DNA from: Macrostomum hystrix
Taxonomy: Eukaryota; Platyhelminthes; Macrostomidae
Reading direction: 5' to 3'
Assembly: GCA_950097015.1 (NCBI GenBank)
Contig: CATNEN010000009.1
Coordinates: 932,501 to 996,500 of the forward strand
Length of the DNA: 64,000 nucleotides
This document shows, piece after piece, positions 41,550 through 52,559 of the stretch. The notes below the pieces were generated by a model, which was not told the origin of the DNA, did no database searches, and worked only from the letters and a program-made list of their open reading frames with translations. The position numbers were made by a program, and so were the translations under genes. The stretch's first letter is position 1. Every line of letters begins with the position of its first letter.

Positions 41550-41680
41550 TTAGGCGTTGCACAGACGGTGCAGCTGCTGGAACTGGCTCTCATGACCAAG
41601 CCATCGAGCGGCTCCACGCCGCTTGTCATGCAGTTCCCAGTGAGCAGCGTGTCGTAAATCTTATGGGCCGGATTCGAACC
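41550..41680 (-). pseudogene. Broken paralogous fragment of the LamG-like gene
   Basis: On the minus strand AHKIYDTLLTGNC and PLDG parallel AQLNIHDNLLLGNC and PFDG near the C-terminus of the secreted LamG-like protein at 47.5 kb. A one-base frame change then gives FQQLHRLCNA and a TAA, matching that protein's FDELRSLCNA and stop. The segment between PLDG and FQQL is shortened. It is therefore a diverged terminal-exon copy with a frameshift. Confidence 0.5.
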
Positions 41681-41969
41681 ATTTCTCCGTACCTTTTGCT
41701 CCAAGAGCTGCGACCAAGGGCAGAGCCGTTTAAGTACAACTCGGTCACTGTACTTTAACTGTACTTAAAATTCACTGGCCACGGCTACACACGCGGCGCA
41801 GAGCCGTTTCGTTTGATCGGACAGCCGCTGCTGAGCTGCGCGAACTCTGCGGACCGCTCGTCGCAGCCTGCCGAAGCGTCGCAGACGAGACAGAGAATCA
41901 GGCACACGCAGGCAGTTGTTGCATTCACACTGTATCCTAATGGAATTTACACTACCTAATTCAGCCCGC

Positions 41970-42060
41970 CTTGTTTGTTTGTTTGTTTGTTTGTTTGGTT
42001 GTTTGTTTGTTTGTTTGTTTGGTTGTTTGTTTGTTTGGTTGTTTGTTTGTTTGTTTGCTG
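41970..42060 (+). repeat. (GTTT)n microsatellite with GGTT interruptions
   Basis: Uninterrupted GTTTGTTTG runs are broken every 16-24 bases by GGTTG. Confidence 0.95.
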
Positions 42061-42756
42061 TCTTCCTGCCTGGTGCAGAAATTCCTGCATGTTTTGTTTC
42101 AAGTGAAGAGCTGCAATTTGCACACCTGCTATTGAGGCTTTGTCAAGTGCTGTTGTATGATTTTCTACAGACCCAGGTGAGAAGTCAGCTGCCGGTTTTG
42201 ACAAGGTGCACCCAAGTCTAACCGAGTTAGCTCAATGTTATAAAAGCATTTGATGAATTCAGTAGAAAAGCCGAGATCCTGCGAAATATAATAAAATATA
42301 ATAAAGCGTTGTTTTAAAGTGCTGATTTGAGACCTCATTGCAATAGTATTACTGTCACATTTTTTCTTATTCGCACATCCATCACTCACAGCTCGATTAA
42401 TTTAGTAGTGCAGCTGGCATTTGTACTTTTGGAAGAATCCTAGGCGGATTTTATCTGGCTTCTTTCTAAAGAAGTGAGATAGGAATGAAGGAATGCTGCA
42501 TGTAAGCATGTTCATTCATCATGCTGAAATTCTCCGCCAGGCCAAGACTTGGCGCATGTTACTCGGTTCTCTCTGCTCCACATGATCGAACTCTTGCTTT
42601 TTAAGCCCGCTGTGATGCCAGACAGCTGAACGATGCCACAAATCTCATGGGGGTCAGGCCTGCTTGTCCCAACAATTAGTTAATTCGAGTATTTGGATTA
42701 TCTTGAAAGACTGCGAAGATCCTAGAAACTAAAACGACACTTGCTTTGTCTCGAGG
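42061..42756. other. Spacer
   Basis: Unique sequence, no conserved ORF or RNA gene seen. Confidence 0.35.
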
Positions 42757-43193
42757 AAGAAGAAGAGGAAGATGAGGAAGAAGAAGAAGAGGAAGATGAG
42801 CAAGAAGAAGAAGAGGAAGATGAGCAAGAAGAAGAAGAGGAAGATGAGCAAGAAGAAGAAGAGGAAGATGAGGAAGAAGAAGAAGAGGAAGATGAGCAAG
42901 AAGAAGAAGAGGAAGATGAGGAAGAAGAAGAAGAGGAAGATGAGGAAGAAGAAGAAGAGGAAGATGAGCAAGAAGAAGAAGAGGAAGATGAGCAAGAAGA
43001 AGAAGAGGAAGATGAGCAAGAAGAAGAAGAGGAAGATGAGCAAGAAGAAGAAGAGGAAGATGAGCAAGAAGAAGAAGAGGAAGATGAGCAAGAAGAAGAA
43101 GAGGAAGATGAGCAAGAAGAAGAAGAGGAAGATGAGCAAGAAGAAGAAGAGGAAGATGAGCAAGAAGAAGAAGAGGAAGATGAGCAAGAAGAA
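42757..43193 (+). repeat. 24-bp purine minisatellite
   Basis: About 18 copies of GAAGATGAGCAAGAAGAAGA plus AGAG, with GATGAGGAAG variants in the first half. No frame contains a stop, so open frames of about 150-180 codons appear on both strands. Confidence 0.95.
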
Positions 43194-44457
43194 AAGTGTG
43201 CGATTCGAACCGCTGCACTGCGACGAAAGCTTTTCATCGCTCCAGTTGCTGGGGATTTCGAGGCTTTTTAAGAAGCGTTAAATTTTTTTATTAAAAGTTG
43301 AAAAGCTTAGTCTGAATCAGAAAAAAGTATATCTTAAATGGGCCTAAAAATAGCTACTTACGATATGATGATTCTGTGTAGGATGCTAAACCATATCACT
43401 AATATATTAACTCAAAACTCGAAAAAACATAATCATTTGACGAAGCACGTGCATCATCCAGCGAAGCACGTGCATCATCCAGCGGCGGCGTGGCGAGATT
43501 GCACCGTTATGTCGACCTGCTATTGAATGACGCAGGCATTTCTCACGCTTGCGGACTCGCGATTCTGCGCTGTTCTGGGTTTGCGCGCGCATTTTGACAG
43601 AAGCCCGTGTTGGCCTTTCTGGTGTAGTTTGTTGCTGTCATTTTTATATGTACATGCAGCAAACTTGTAATTCAGATTTCGCTTACGCGCACTTTCCCAG
43701 AATTCCGCAGTGCCTTATCACTGCACACAAATACATATACATGTTAAGCTTCGGTAACCATGAAGCTAGCAAGTTCTTTATCGCATTACGCTGTGCATAT
43801 CTTTTTAAACAATCTCTGCATTCAATAAGAGCAGAGAAACTTTGAACTTTAAACGCCTGGTTCAAAAGCGCAAATTTTCTGGCCCTGTTTGGATACTTGT
43901 GAGTCATTGCAAACAGAGGTAAGCTTCATTTAAATGTTTGTTTGTAAATCTTGACAAACTAATGTATTACAAGCTAGTTTTTTGTGTCCATGCCTGCTCC
44001 CGATCCTCTTCGCCTGAAAGTTATTGATAGATTGCGAATAGCTGCCAGCGCGAAGCGAGGTGTGCCAGACGTCATACAGAAAGGGCTAATATGGTTTGAG
44101 ATTCAGACTTCCTGTCGGACTCAGTGGTTGAATGCTTAAATATCAGCCCAACAGGAAAATAGGCAATGACTTTTGAGTTACGCAGCAAAAATTTGAGATT
44201 GGTTCAGTACCACCAGGAATGAAAATTGGTACCGCATTAGAAACTCGGGTGCAGGGCTTTCGCAGCAACCTTCCCCACAATGAGCAGTCCCTGCGCTGAA
44301 CAGCTGTACGCGGTCTTCTGAATAGCTGCAGCTGTCCCACTGGCTGCACGTTGATCCCAAAACTGTAGACTGTAGACAGTTCTTGTGTCCCAAAAAGTAG
44401 TTCTGATACTGCAGTTAAAAAGTTTAACAGTAAAATTATTTTCAAAATCTCACAGAA
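43194..44457. other. Spacer upstream of the EEP-like gene
   Basis: Holds a tRNA-like reversed B box (GCGATTCGAACC at 43200-43211), a two-copy 21-bp repeat with CACGTG at 43441-43482, and a stretch near 44280-44316 (CTGAACAGCTGTACG) resembling part of SINE family 2. A Cys-containing minus-strand ORF at 44143-44445 could not be assigned. Confidence 0.4.
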
Positions 44458-45423
44458 ATGGCGAACTCATCAAAGAAAGAAATTATTCAAGAGGAGCTCG
44501 GAGGCTGGAGCGTCACCGCCTTGGCAATAAACGCGGACGCTACAAATCGCATTGGGGAGCTTCAGAAAGACCTGGTCGGCGGGCTGCAGAAGCTGATTGA
44601 GTCAACACAGGCGGAGACTAAGCACAAACTGAGCATTGTCACGGTTTCTGAGCTGAACAGCACAAAGAATGGTGAAGAGCTAGCTAAAAATCTTGGTTGG
44701 AGTTGCGCCACCGAGTTCATAGGGAAAAACGACGCCCTTTTCACAGCATATGACCCGGCAGTGTGGGAGCTATGCCCTGAAACCAACAAGTCTTCTGAAC
44801 GGTCAGAGGGTGCCGATTATTCAAAAGTTGGTCGGTACCTCGCAATGAAGCTCCAAATGAAGACGAAAGGCCATAAGCTGCTCTACATCTCCGAGCACCT
44901 GCCCCACAAATCAAATAAAAAGGAGGCTTACGATGCCCTGAACAGGATGATAAAAGACCGTGGAAGTGATGTCGACGGCATCATGATTGGAGGCGACTGG
45001 AACATGAAGCCGGATGACATCAAGAGTGAGTTCCCAGTTGAGCAGCTGGCTTTCGAGTCTGGCGGTACATCGGAAAGTGGAAGGACAATAGACAACTTCG
45101 CACTGATGAAGCTTCCGAAAAAAAACCGGAAGGCTAGTTTCGGCTCTCGTAGAATCATGACGGAGAAACAGAAGGTGTACACGACACACGCTCCGATTGT
45201 TGCTGAAGCCAAATTCACCGCGGCACCCTTGGAACCCGCGGCCGAGTCCAGTGTGAAGAGCGAGAAAGAGAAGGTGCTGGTTCAAGCGAGCAGTGGCGCT
45301 AAGCAGGGCCTTAGCTTAGCTAAGCTTACAGCGAATGCCAGTCAGGAACAGGAAGACAAAAGCGGTGCTGGAAAAAGAACTAGGAAAAAGAGAGGAGAAG
45401 CAAACGATGCCAGAGAAAGTTGA
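44458..45423 (+). CDS. Endonuclease/exonuclease/phosphatase (EEP, DNase I-like) fold protein
   Basis: The single-exon 321-aa frame starts at ATG after AAAATCTCACAGAA. EEP landmarks appear in the right order: a first strand ALAINADATN, VTVSELN with the metal-binding Glu, LLYISEHLPH, a helix EAYDALNRMIKDRG, IMIGGDWNMKPDDI with the catalytic Asp/Asn, and TTHAPIVAEAKF with the terminal catalytic His. The last 80 residues are Lys/Glu/Ser-rich and low complexity (KRTRKKRGEAN). No signal peptide or membrane segment is seen. The family includes DNase I, APE1, CCR4-type nucleases and LINE endonucleases. No reverse transcriptase follows, so it is not an intact retrotransposon. Substrate unknown. Confidence 0.65.
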   Translation: MANSSKKEIIQEELGGWSVTALAINADATNRIGELQKDLVGGLQKLIESTQAETKHKLSIVTVSELNSTKNGEELAKNLGWSCATEFIGKNDALFTAYDPAVWELCPETNKSSERSEGADYSKVGRYLAMKLQMKTKGHKLLYISEHLPHKSNKKEAYDALNRMIKDRGSDVDGIMIGGDWNMKPDDIKSEFPVEQLAFESGGTSESGRTIDNFALMKLPKKNRKASFGSRRIMTEKQKVYTTHAPIVAEAKFTAAPLEPAAESSVKSEKEKVLVQASSGAKQGLSLAKLTANASQEQEDKSGAGKRTRKKRGEANDARES

Positions 45424-46089
45424 GTTAAGAGAAAATGCTCGATCACAGAATGGCAGAGCTCTTGTGCACGCAGAAATCCTCAACGGTGACGTGACGCGCA
45501 AAGATAAACGACAGTTTACAACTCGTACAAATTCCTGTTTATTCCGGCATCAAGACTGTGATAACAATTTTGCTTCCATAAACACTCCGCCCAATTGTAG
45601 TTTTGTTAAGGTGATCATGCAAGGCAATTTTGCTTCCATAAACACTCCGCCCAATTGTAGTTTTGTTAAGGTGATCATGCAAGGCCTGTTTTCTCACAGA
45701 AAATAATTCTTCAATGCGTATTCGATAAACACTTTTGGCCCCCCTTTTGCGGCCGTCGCATGAGCCTCCTCGCGTTGTTTCTACGATGTAAGATGATGAA
45801 AATATGACAAAGATGATTAAACCAATATATTGTTTACTTTTATTGCTTTCCAGTTGATATAACAATTCAGAGAAACCTATTCAGTTATGTTTGAAATAGC
45901 GCTTAAAATATAATCAGCAAAAGAGGCTGTCATAAAATTCTAGTCATACCCTAGGCCTAGCTGTCTTCATTCTCGTCCAACGTTAGATCTATTGTTAGAT
46001 TAGGCCCAGCCTTGCTGAAGGCTTCAGTCGAGCTTAAAATGAAGTTTAGTTTACACCGATTCTATAAATTACAATACATTCTTATAATT
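45424..46089. other. 3' flank of the EEP-like gene
   Basis: Includes the 60-bp exact duplication at 45565-45684. The remainder is AT-rich without recognisable content. Confidence 0.4.
45565..45684 (+). repeat. Exact 60-bp tandem duplication
   Basis: CAATTTTGCTTCCATAAACA and the following 40 bases are repeated with no mismatch at 45565-45624 and 45625-45684, so the event is very recent. Confidence 0.98.
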
Positions 46090-46252
46090 TACAAGCAGTT
46101 AGCTGATGACTTAAGCTCTAAGTGCGGCCTACAATTTTCAAGCTCGATGAGCAAGGTGATGTGGCTCACCGTGTCGAACTCAGTGAGTCCCATGAGCTCC
46201 TTGTTGCAGATGTCGAAAAGACCTCCTGCAACAGCTTTCGCGTGGTCGCCGG
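46090..46252 (-). CDS. Orphan exon-like ORF
   Basis: After the acceptor CGCGGCTCAG the minus strand reads GDHAKAVAGGLFDICNKELM then GLTEFDTVSHITLLIELE. It could end at a donor GTAGGC (exon end 46133) or at a stop at 46090. The sequence looks like an amphipathic helical domain under coding constraint, but I do not recognise it. A 17-bp array starts 12 bp upstream of the acceptor, and no neighbouring exon was identified. Confidence 0.35.
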
Positions 46253-46264
46253 CTGAGCCGCGCT

Positions 46265-46565
46265 GAGTCTGAGTCTATGGATCTGAGTCTCTATTGAATC
46301 TGAGTCTCTATGGGATCTGAGCCTATGGATCTGAGTCTATGGGATCTGATCAGTCTCTATGGGATCTGAGTCTCTATTGGATCTGAGTCTCTATGGGATC
46401 TGAGTCTCTATGGGATCTGAGTCTCTATGGGATCTGAGTCTCTATGGGATCTGAGTCTCTATGGGATCTGAGTCTCTATTGGATCTGAGTCTCTATGGGA
46501 TCTGAGTCTATGGGATCTGAGTCTCTATGTGATCTGAGTCTCTATGGGATCTGAGTCTCTATGGG
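46265..46565 (+). repeat. 17-bp minisatellite
   Basis: About 17 copies of GAGTCTCTATGGGATCT, some shortened to GAGTCTATGGGATCT. Confidence 0.95.
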
Positions 46566-47463
46566 ATTAATTTTTACTGTGTATGAAAAGGGACTAGATT
46601 AAAAATTTGAGATACTATTTCACACAGGTGTCGATTACGAATTGTGTCCCAACGGACTCGCTCACGGATTCACATATTTTCTTGCACAAAGACTGCAAGG
46701 AACTGCGCATTGCTGCTGATTTTTTATATTACTGTATCTATATCTAAATACGGATGACACGCGCTAACATCAGTCACACATAATGTTTGCTTAAAATAAC
46801 AAAGTTTAATTATTAAAAAATCTGCTTTACTGAACTGAGCGTACTAATAGTAGGCAGTGCAATATGTTGAAAACGATGTAGTAAAACATCACTTTACCGC
46901 AAGGTCTCCTTTGATCTGGCCATGGAAATAATATATAGAGAGATTCCCTCCTCGTGTCAGTGGTTTATTACTCATTACTCATCGCTAAAAGATTAAGCGA
47001 ACAATGACCTAGTGGTTTATAATGGCCATATCGACCTAACGAACAACGACCTAATTGGCCCCGGTGCTGCTCCTGTTTCTCACTGTTTTTGTGTGCGTTC
47101 TTTCCGTCAGTTTTTTTGTTCCTCCCTCCTTTCGTCTCTCTGCATTCTGATTGACTGTCCTACTAGCCATTTAGCCACCCTCCAGGTGGCCTTTATCCCC
47201 TAAGCAATGAAGTTAAGCTTATTAAAAATTAGTGTACCGATTCGGGCCCATTTGACATATTTTGGTGATGGAACGGTTAAAATCGGTTGAGCCGTTCGGG
47301 AGATAGTAGATTGCAAGCCAGCAACATTTTTATTATTTGCATATTGGAAATCACTCCACCGTGCACTCTTCGTCGCCTCGGGAATTCGTATCGCTAAATC
47401 TGCAGTTTAAAATGTTTTTAAAGCTGTGCTTCGAGCCAGTTCCACGCGAATCAAAGCAGCAGT
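46566..47463. other. Spacer
   Basis: AT-rich unique sequence with no recognisable gene; the right end should be the 3' UTR of the LamG-like gene. Confidence 0.4.
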
Positions 47464-48782
47464 TCAGGCATTGCAGAGACTCCGCAGCTCGTCAAACTGA
47501 CTCAGAAGGAGGTTGCCAGTCAGCAGACCCCAGCACTGCAGCCACCCGTCAAACGGTCCGACGAGGCTGTTCGCGCAGTTCCCAAGCAGCAGGTTGTCGT
47601 GAATGTTCAGCTGAGCTCTACTGGTGCTTCCAGAGCTCTGGCCCCTTCGCAAAGTATTCAAGGCTGTGCCATTAAAGAAGGCCTGAGGGGCGAACTGCGT
47701 TCCCTCAAAGTTAACTCCCAGACTGACCAGTCGCATCGCAGTGCCCAGCGCCAGAGCTGGGTGGCTCGACCAGGACGCGGAGTAGAACGTGCCGTTCGGG
47801 AAATAGGTTTCGGCGCCCAGCGCGCCGTCAGACCTGACATACAAGCTGCTTTCGTAGTCCCTCGTGATCAGGTCGCTAAATGTGCTGATGCATTTGCCGC
47901 TGAAAATTTAACAAAATGCTGTTTGTTAAATAAGTTTACTTAAACGCACCTTCTCTCAAACGTGAAATACTTGGCTTTTTGCACATTCTGACAACAAGTA
48001 TAGGTCCTAATTTTTTAGAAGCTTCCGAGTTGTTTGGGGTCAGTAGCGGATTGGTAAAGCGACGGATTCTCGATCGTTTCTCGATTGTACCAAATTATGC
48101 TCAATACCTTCAGCCCCACAGAATATTTTGTTCTTTACATATAAGACAAGAATTTGATAAGCAACCTATCAGCTGACAACATGTACAGCGTCTTAAATTT
48201 CAGCATCGTATTGATCCCTTACGCTAAGTTAGATGAAAATCTCCCTTGGAAGAAGACGCTGTATCCAAGGCCATAGAAGAAGTAGCGATAAAAGCCAGGT
48301 GTGGCAACCTTCACGTAGGAGCCGCTCGAGTTTCTTAGTAGGACGCCATCAGACGCGGTTCGCTGAGCGACATTCACCGGTTCCGCAGGGTACAGTGACG
48401 GATTGGCTAGGTTTTCATAGCCCTTTTTAAAGTTGTAAAACAGAACCACCCGTGACGAAAAGCTGAGAATTTGCACAGCAGTTGATGGAGGGACCAACTT
48501 TCGACGCACGATGATCCCAGAGCCGCAGCTGCCACTAAATGACGTTAAATCCGACTGGAGCAGGCTGGAGCAGGCAGCGCTCTCTGTGAGGTAAACGGAC
48601 ATTCGGCATTCACGGCTGAGAGTGCACCGTAGCACACACTCAGGCTCATTAGGCACAGTTTCCGATGCCAGACCAATGGGTGTGGATGGGCAGTTGCGAG
48701 TCAACCGCTCGAACACAGCGAAGCACTCGTTGCACGCGGCCGCACCGCCGCAAGCGAGCAGCAGCAAGCAGACTGCAAGCAT
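47464..48782 (-). CDS. Secreted PAN/apple-like plus LamG-like lectin-fold protein
   Basis: Exons 48782-48223 and 47899-47464 join in phase (GC/C) to 331 aa. The signal peptide MLAVCLLLLACGGAAA is followed by a Cys-rich module of about 80 residues (ACNECFAVFERLTRNCPS, ECVLRCTLSRECRMSVYL) with the spacing of a PAN/apple domain. Then comes a beta-rich LamG/concanavalin-like domain: LFYNFKKGYENLANPS, DGVLLRNSSGSYVKV, YSVFFQGRF, ASWSSHPALALG, APQAFFNGTALNTLR and the terminal LVGPFDGWLQC with LSQFDELRSLC. Such domains bind glycans or proteins outside the cell. Several NxS/T sites (NSS, NGT) are present. A diverged, frameshifted copy of the terminal exon lies at 41.5 kb. Domain names are from pattern recognition. 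Confidence 0.7.
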
Positions 48783-50328
48783 CTCGCAAGGCTTGGCCAA
48801 ACAGACAGCCCAGTTGACTCCAAGCTCAGTTTTATTCCCTTAAGCTTACGAAGTGAATTCAAACGAAGTTCTAAGCGCACAGAAATACATTTCTTAGCGA
48901 AACAAGTCTGGAAGCCTTGTTTGCAACCCAATCAATAGTACTATGCTTAAACAATTCCCAGTTTGACTTGCGCAACCAACGCGAGTTTATTTGCATTGCG
49001 TTGAGTTTCCAGGCAAATATGCTTGCCATCTGCAAGGAAACGAAATCAAAGCTACTGCCGATTGGATCTGGTTCCACCAAATCCACTTCCACTCGTATTT
49101 GCCTTGCCACTCGGGTATCTTTTTAAACAACTGCGTTTGTTGACTGTATCGCACAGTCGTGTACTGAAAGATATTCTATTAATCAGAGATCCATGCATGA
49201 CAGGGATTCTCACTCGGTGGAAATTTATTGAATTTATTGAATTTATTGAATTTCTTGAATTTATTGAATCTTACGCACCCAAAATTTTATCTATTTTTAA
49301 TTAAACGACTCATCCTTTCGAAATTGATTATTTTCACAATGATTGTGGCAAAGCCGCGAGTTGTGCCAGAAATAAAAACATTAACTTCAGAACTAGCTAT
49401 CAAGTTTTTATTGGGACATGTTTCGCCTCGAGTCATATGCAGGCATCGAAGGCTCTTAATTCATTCGATCAAATGCATTCATTTATTTACAAGAAATTCA
49501 GTCTTCATTCTCTGATCGTCATCGATGCCGCAATGCGTTTATAGGCTATGATCACCCCAGATGATTAGGCCATGATCACTCCGGAATGAATTGTTGGCGA
49601 GGTCACGAATTCGGTATCGGTGGATGTTGCAAATCCTGCCACTGCCAGCACTCAGCAGCAAGATCGGAGACGAGCTTGCAGACTCCCCTTAAGAGTGCAA
49701 ATAAATTGGCATTACCCCTAAAGTTTCAACTGAAAGTGCAAGCTTGCCTGGTGTCTGCGCAAGTAGCACGATGCCAGCATTTTCTATTAAAGTTTCTTGA
49801 GTCCCATTAATGATTGGAAGAGCTGTTGTGGAATATTTGCAGAACTGAAATGGCACATCTGCTCTCCGTGATGATAGACTTCCCCGTGGCTTCCCTGCAG
49901 CCCCTATATTGAAGATGCTGAGGTACAGGGGATCGGAAATCATGAGTTTATTATAGTTTATCGATAATTTAGTTACTCGTACAGAGCGTGAATTGTTATT
50001 TCGATTTTTTCGTAATTTAAGTGCTTTTTTCCTTTGGCTAAGAGAATAAGTTACTCAAGAAAAATTTTCTACTGTGTTCAACGCCTCGAGAATACCAATG
50101 CTATATGAGAGTTCTGGGGTGGAATTTAATAAATTGAAGAAACAGAGCAACTTATCAGTTTTTTCCTGTGTTCATGTGCGCAGGCATGCAGTGTAGCAGT
50201 TCTAATAGTATCCCAGCACATACTTTCGAACTCAATTTGACTTAAACCGATTTTGTGCGCAGTTTCAATCTGCAATGTATATATAATAAGCTCATGGATT
50301 TTTCTTTACTGGAACTATAAAAGCGGAT
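48783..50328. other. AT-rich spacer with a short GAATTTATT repeat
   Basis: Positions 49219-49268 hold five copies of the 9-bp unit TGAATTTAT. Otherwise the sequence is unique with no recognised coding or RNA gene. Confidence 0.4.
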
Positions 50329-50537
50329 GTCAACTTAGGGCTCTAAAATGGTGCCCGATGTGAATTCTCGAACCAAACCAACTGAAGTCAGCTAGGTAGC
50401 TGGTCGATCTAGCCGACTAGTACAGCCGAGACATCTCACCCCAGTCCTTCCCATGCAGTATCGACCAGCTACTGCAGATTTCAATCGGTTTGTTTGAGAA
50501 TTGACCTCGGGCCCCATTCTAGAGCCTTTAAGTAGGC
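50329..50537. repeat. Imperfect inverted repeat, arms about 80 bp
   Basis: The left arm (50329-50408) reads GGCTCTAAAATGGTGCCCGA and ends GTAGCTGGTCGAT. The reverse complement of 50460-50537 reads GGCTCTAGAATGGGGCCCGA and ends GTAGCTGGTCGAT. The loop is about 50 bp. Identity is about 75-80% by eye, with matches in blocks along the whole arm. Confidence 0.75.
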
Positions 50538-51099
50538 ACGAAATCCCATCGCATCCCTCTCGATCAGGGTACCATACATTCTTTATAGAGCGGTACTTTA
50601 GGTACTTCGGCAGCCTCCTTTTCATGCCTTTATTGGCGTTCATCGCCAGCAGATGTCCGCCGTCTAGGACTTGACCCACAAACCGGTCCATGTCACTGCC
50701 CAATCAAATCGCCTTATTGTCGTCCTGTCCTGCATTGCCTTGAGAGGGGAATGAACGCATGAACGTTAATCAATCTTTCTGTCTAAGTCGATTAAAAATT
50801 TACAATTGTAAAAGTTTGTCAAATTATTTTCTAATTTTTCTAATAACTTTTGTAACATGCCTAGTTGCACAGGAATAGATTACATATCCATCATATACAT
50901 GAGGTCATCTGAATTATCAATCCCCTCGTTACTGATAACTAATCTTTCGGCTACCTTGCTTATTAAAAACAGTTCACAGTATTGATTATTGTTAAAGTTT
51001 TAAACAATCAACAGCTAGATACTTTCCTGTTAGTCTTTATGGAGAATTTATAAAGGTATTTGTTTAAATTAGTTATTTAAAAAGCTTATTCGTGCCTTC
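50538..51099. other. AT-rich spacer
   Basis: No gene or repeat recognised. A minus-strand ORF spanning 50392-50703 is mostly the inverted-repeat arm. Confidence 0.4.
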
Positions 51100-51108
51100 G
51101 TGAGATAT

Positions 51109-52125
51109 GGGTGTGTATAATCTATGGGTCTGGGCACACTGGGCTCACTGGGTTTAAAATAATAAAACAAAGTATATAAGTTCGAAAAATTACTAAAGGT
51201 TATTCTGATATCGCTAACAGTAAGAAAATCACTTATAATAAAAATTTTCGTATTCTAATTTGTAACCTTGCGCTATTTTTTGCTGACACTTGATTTTGCC
51301 GTATTTTTATTTTTTTAGCGTGCCAAAAGCTAAAGCTGAAACTATGAGGCCGCCATAGCATGCAAAATATACAACTATTAAATTATGGTTTTCATTTATT
51401 TTTCATTCATTTTTTGTACACTAGGCATTTAAATTTTTTTATTAAAACATTTGTTTCGAAATGTAACTTGTACGTTTTCAATGTTTTTGTCTTAAAGTTT
51501 TTTACACACTTAGCATTTCAGCATACTTTATTTAAATTGTGCGGATATTGCTACATTTTTTTGTAGTTCTACGGTTCTGTTTTTTTTGTTTTTTTCTTTT
51601 CTAACCAGTCGGCAAATATTTTCCTATTTGCTGGGCTCCACAAATTAGTTTTAACTTTCTAGTCAGCTCTATATGTGTTCCACAGCGTATGTATTATCCT
51701 TACTTTTGTTGGTAAATATACGTAATTGGCAGCTTGTTGGCACGGATTTTTTTCCATGCCTTCTTCTTTAACAGAAACTATTAGAAACAAAAATCATTAC
51801 AAAGTAAATCATTTTTATAATTTACCAGCAAACAAGTTGAGTAATTACTACAGCTTTCTCGTTGCTTTTCGAGAAAAAGTAAAGCTTTCAGTTGAAAGCA
51901 AATATTTTATCGAAAGGAAGTTGAAAATCGTTGTTAAAACATTTGAGTTATCAAGTAAAGACGTAGCAATTTAAAATAAACGTTTCTGAAAATAAAAAAT
52001 ATTTTTATATTTTTCTCTTCTTGCATTAAACGCTGATGAATGTAAAGAAATGTATTTTTTGTTATAATGTTTCAAACCCAGTGGTCCCAGTGTGCCCAAT
52101 GCGAGCCCATGTTTTATACACCCCC
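51109..52125. mobile_element. 1,017-bp TIR transposon with 9-bp target duplication
   Basis: The left end starts GGGTGTGTATAA and continues CTATGGGTCTGGGCACACTG then GGCTCACTGGGTTT. The right end, reverse complemented, starts GGGGGTGTATAA and continues ACATGGGCTCGCATTGGGCA then CACTGGGACCACTGGGTTT. The TIRs are therefore about 50 bp. GTGAGATAT flanks both ends (51100-51108 and 52126-52134). The interior is AT-rich. A plus-strand frame ending at 51974 encodes about 80 Lys/Phe-rich residues with no transposase signature, so the copy looks non-autonomous. A 9-bp duplication occurs in Mutator-like elements and 8-9 bp in hAT and Merlin; superfamily not assigned. Confidence 0.85.
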
Positions 52126-52559
52126 GTGAGATATCAAACTTTTTTAACTGTATAACTTCAACTTTAGGACTGATAATTAACGTAAGTCCGCTTTAGACGT
52201 TAATAACTTAAACCCTATTTTATACCGGTTATAAATCATTATATCTGCTTAGTAGCGCAAGTTTTTTGTAAACATCAACAAAATTTAATAACTGTTATTG
52301 CTAACTCGATGTACTTGGCTAACAATCATCAGAACCAGGCCTTTTATTAAAAAAAGTTTTTCTGCATAGTTTGTTTTTATGCTGCAGTTTTTATTTGTGC
52401 ATGGTGCATTTTAAATTGACAATATAAAACTATACTGTAGGAAGTGACAATGTGACATTAGGGTCTTTGGGGGTCCTAGCATTTTATTCACATACATAGA
52501 TCATATGAATATGAACTCTATACATATCCAGACTCCACTCCAGATTGATAATAATATAC

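Noticed and set aside
42741-43281. Poly-Glu/Asp or poly-Lys protein of about 175 aa
   Set aside because: All frames on both strands are open because the 24-bp unit lacks stops; no conserved sequence flanks it.
50392-50703. 103-aa minus-strand protein
   Set aside because: Much of it is one arm and the loop of the inverted repeat, and it starts at TTG.
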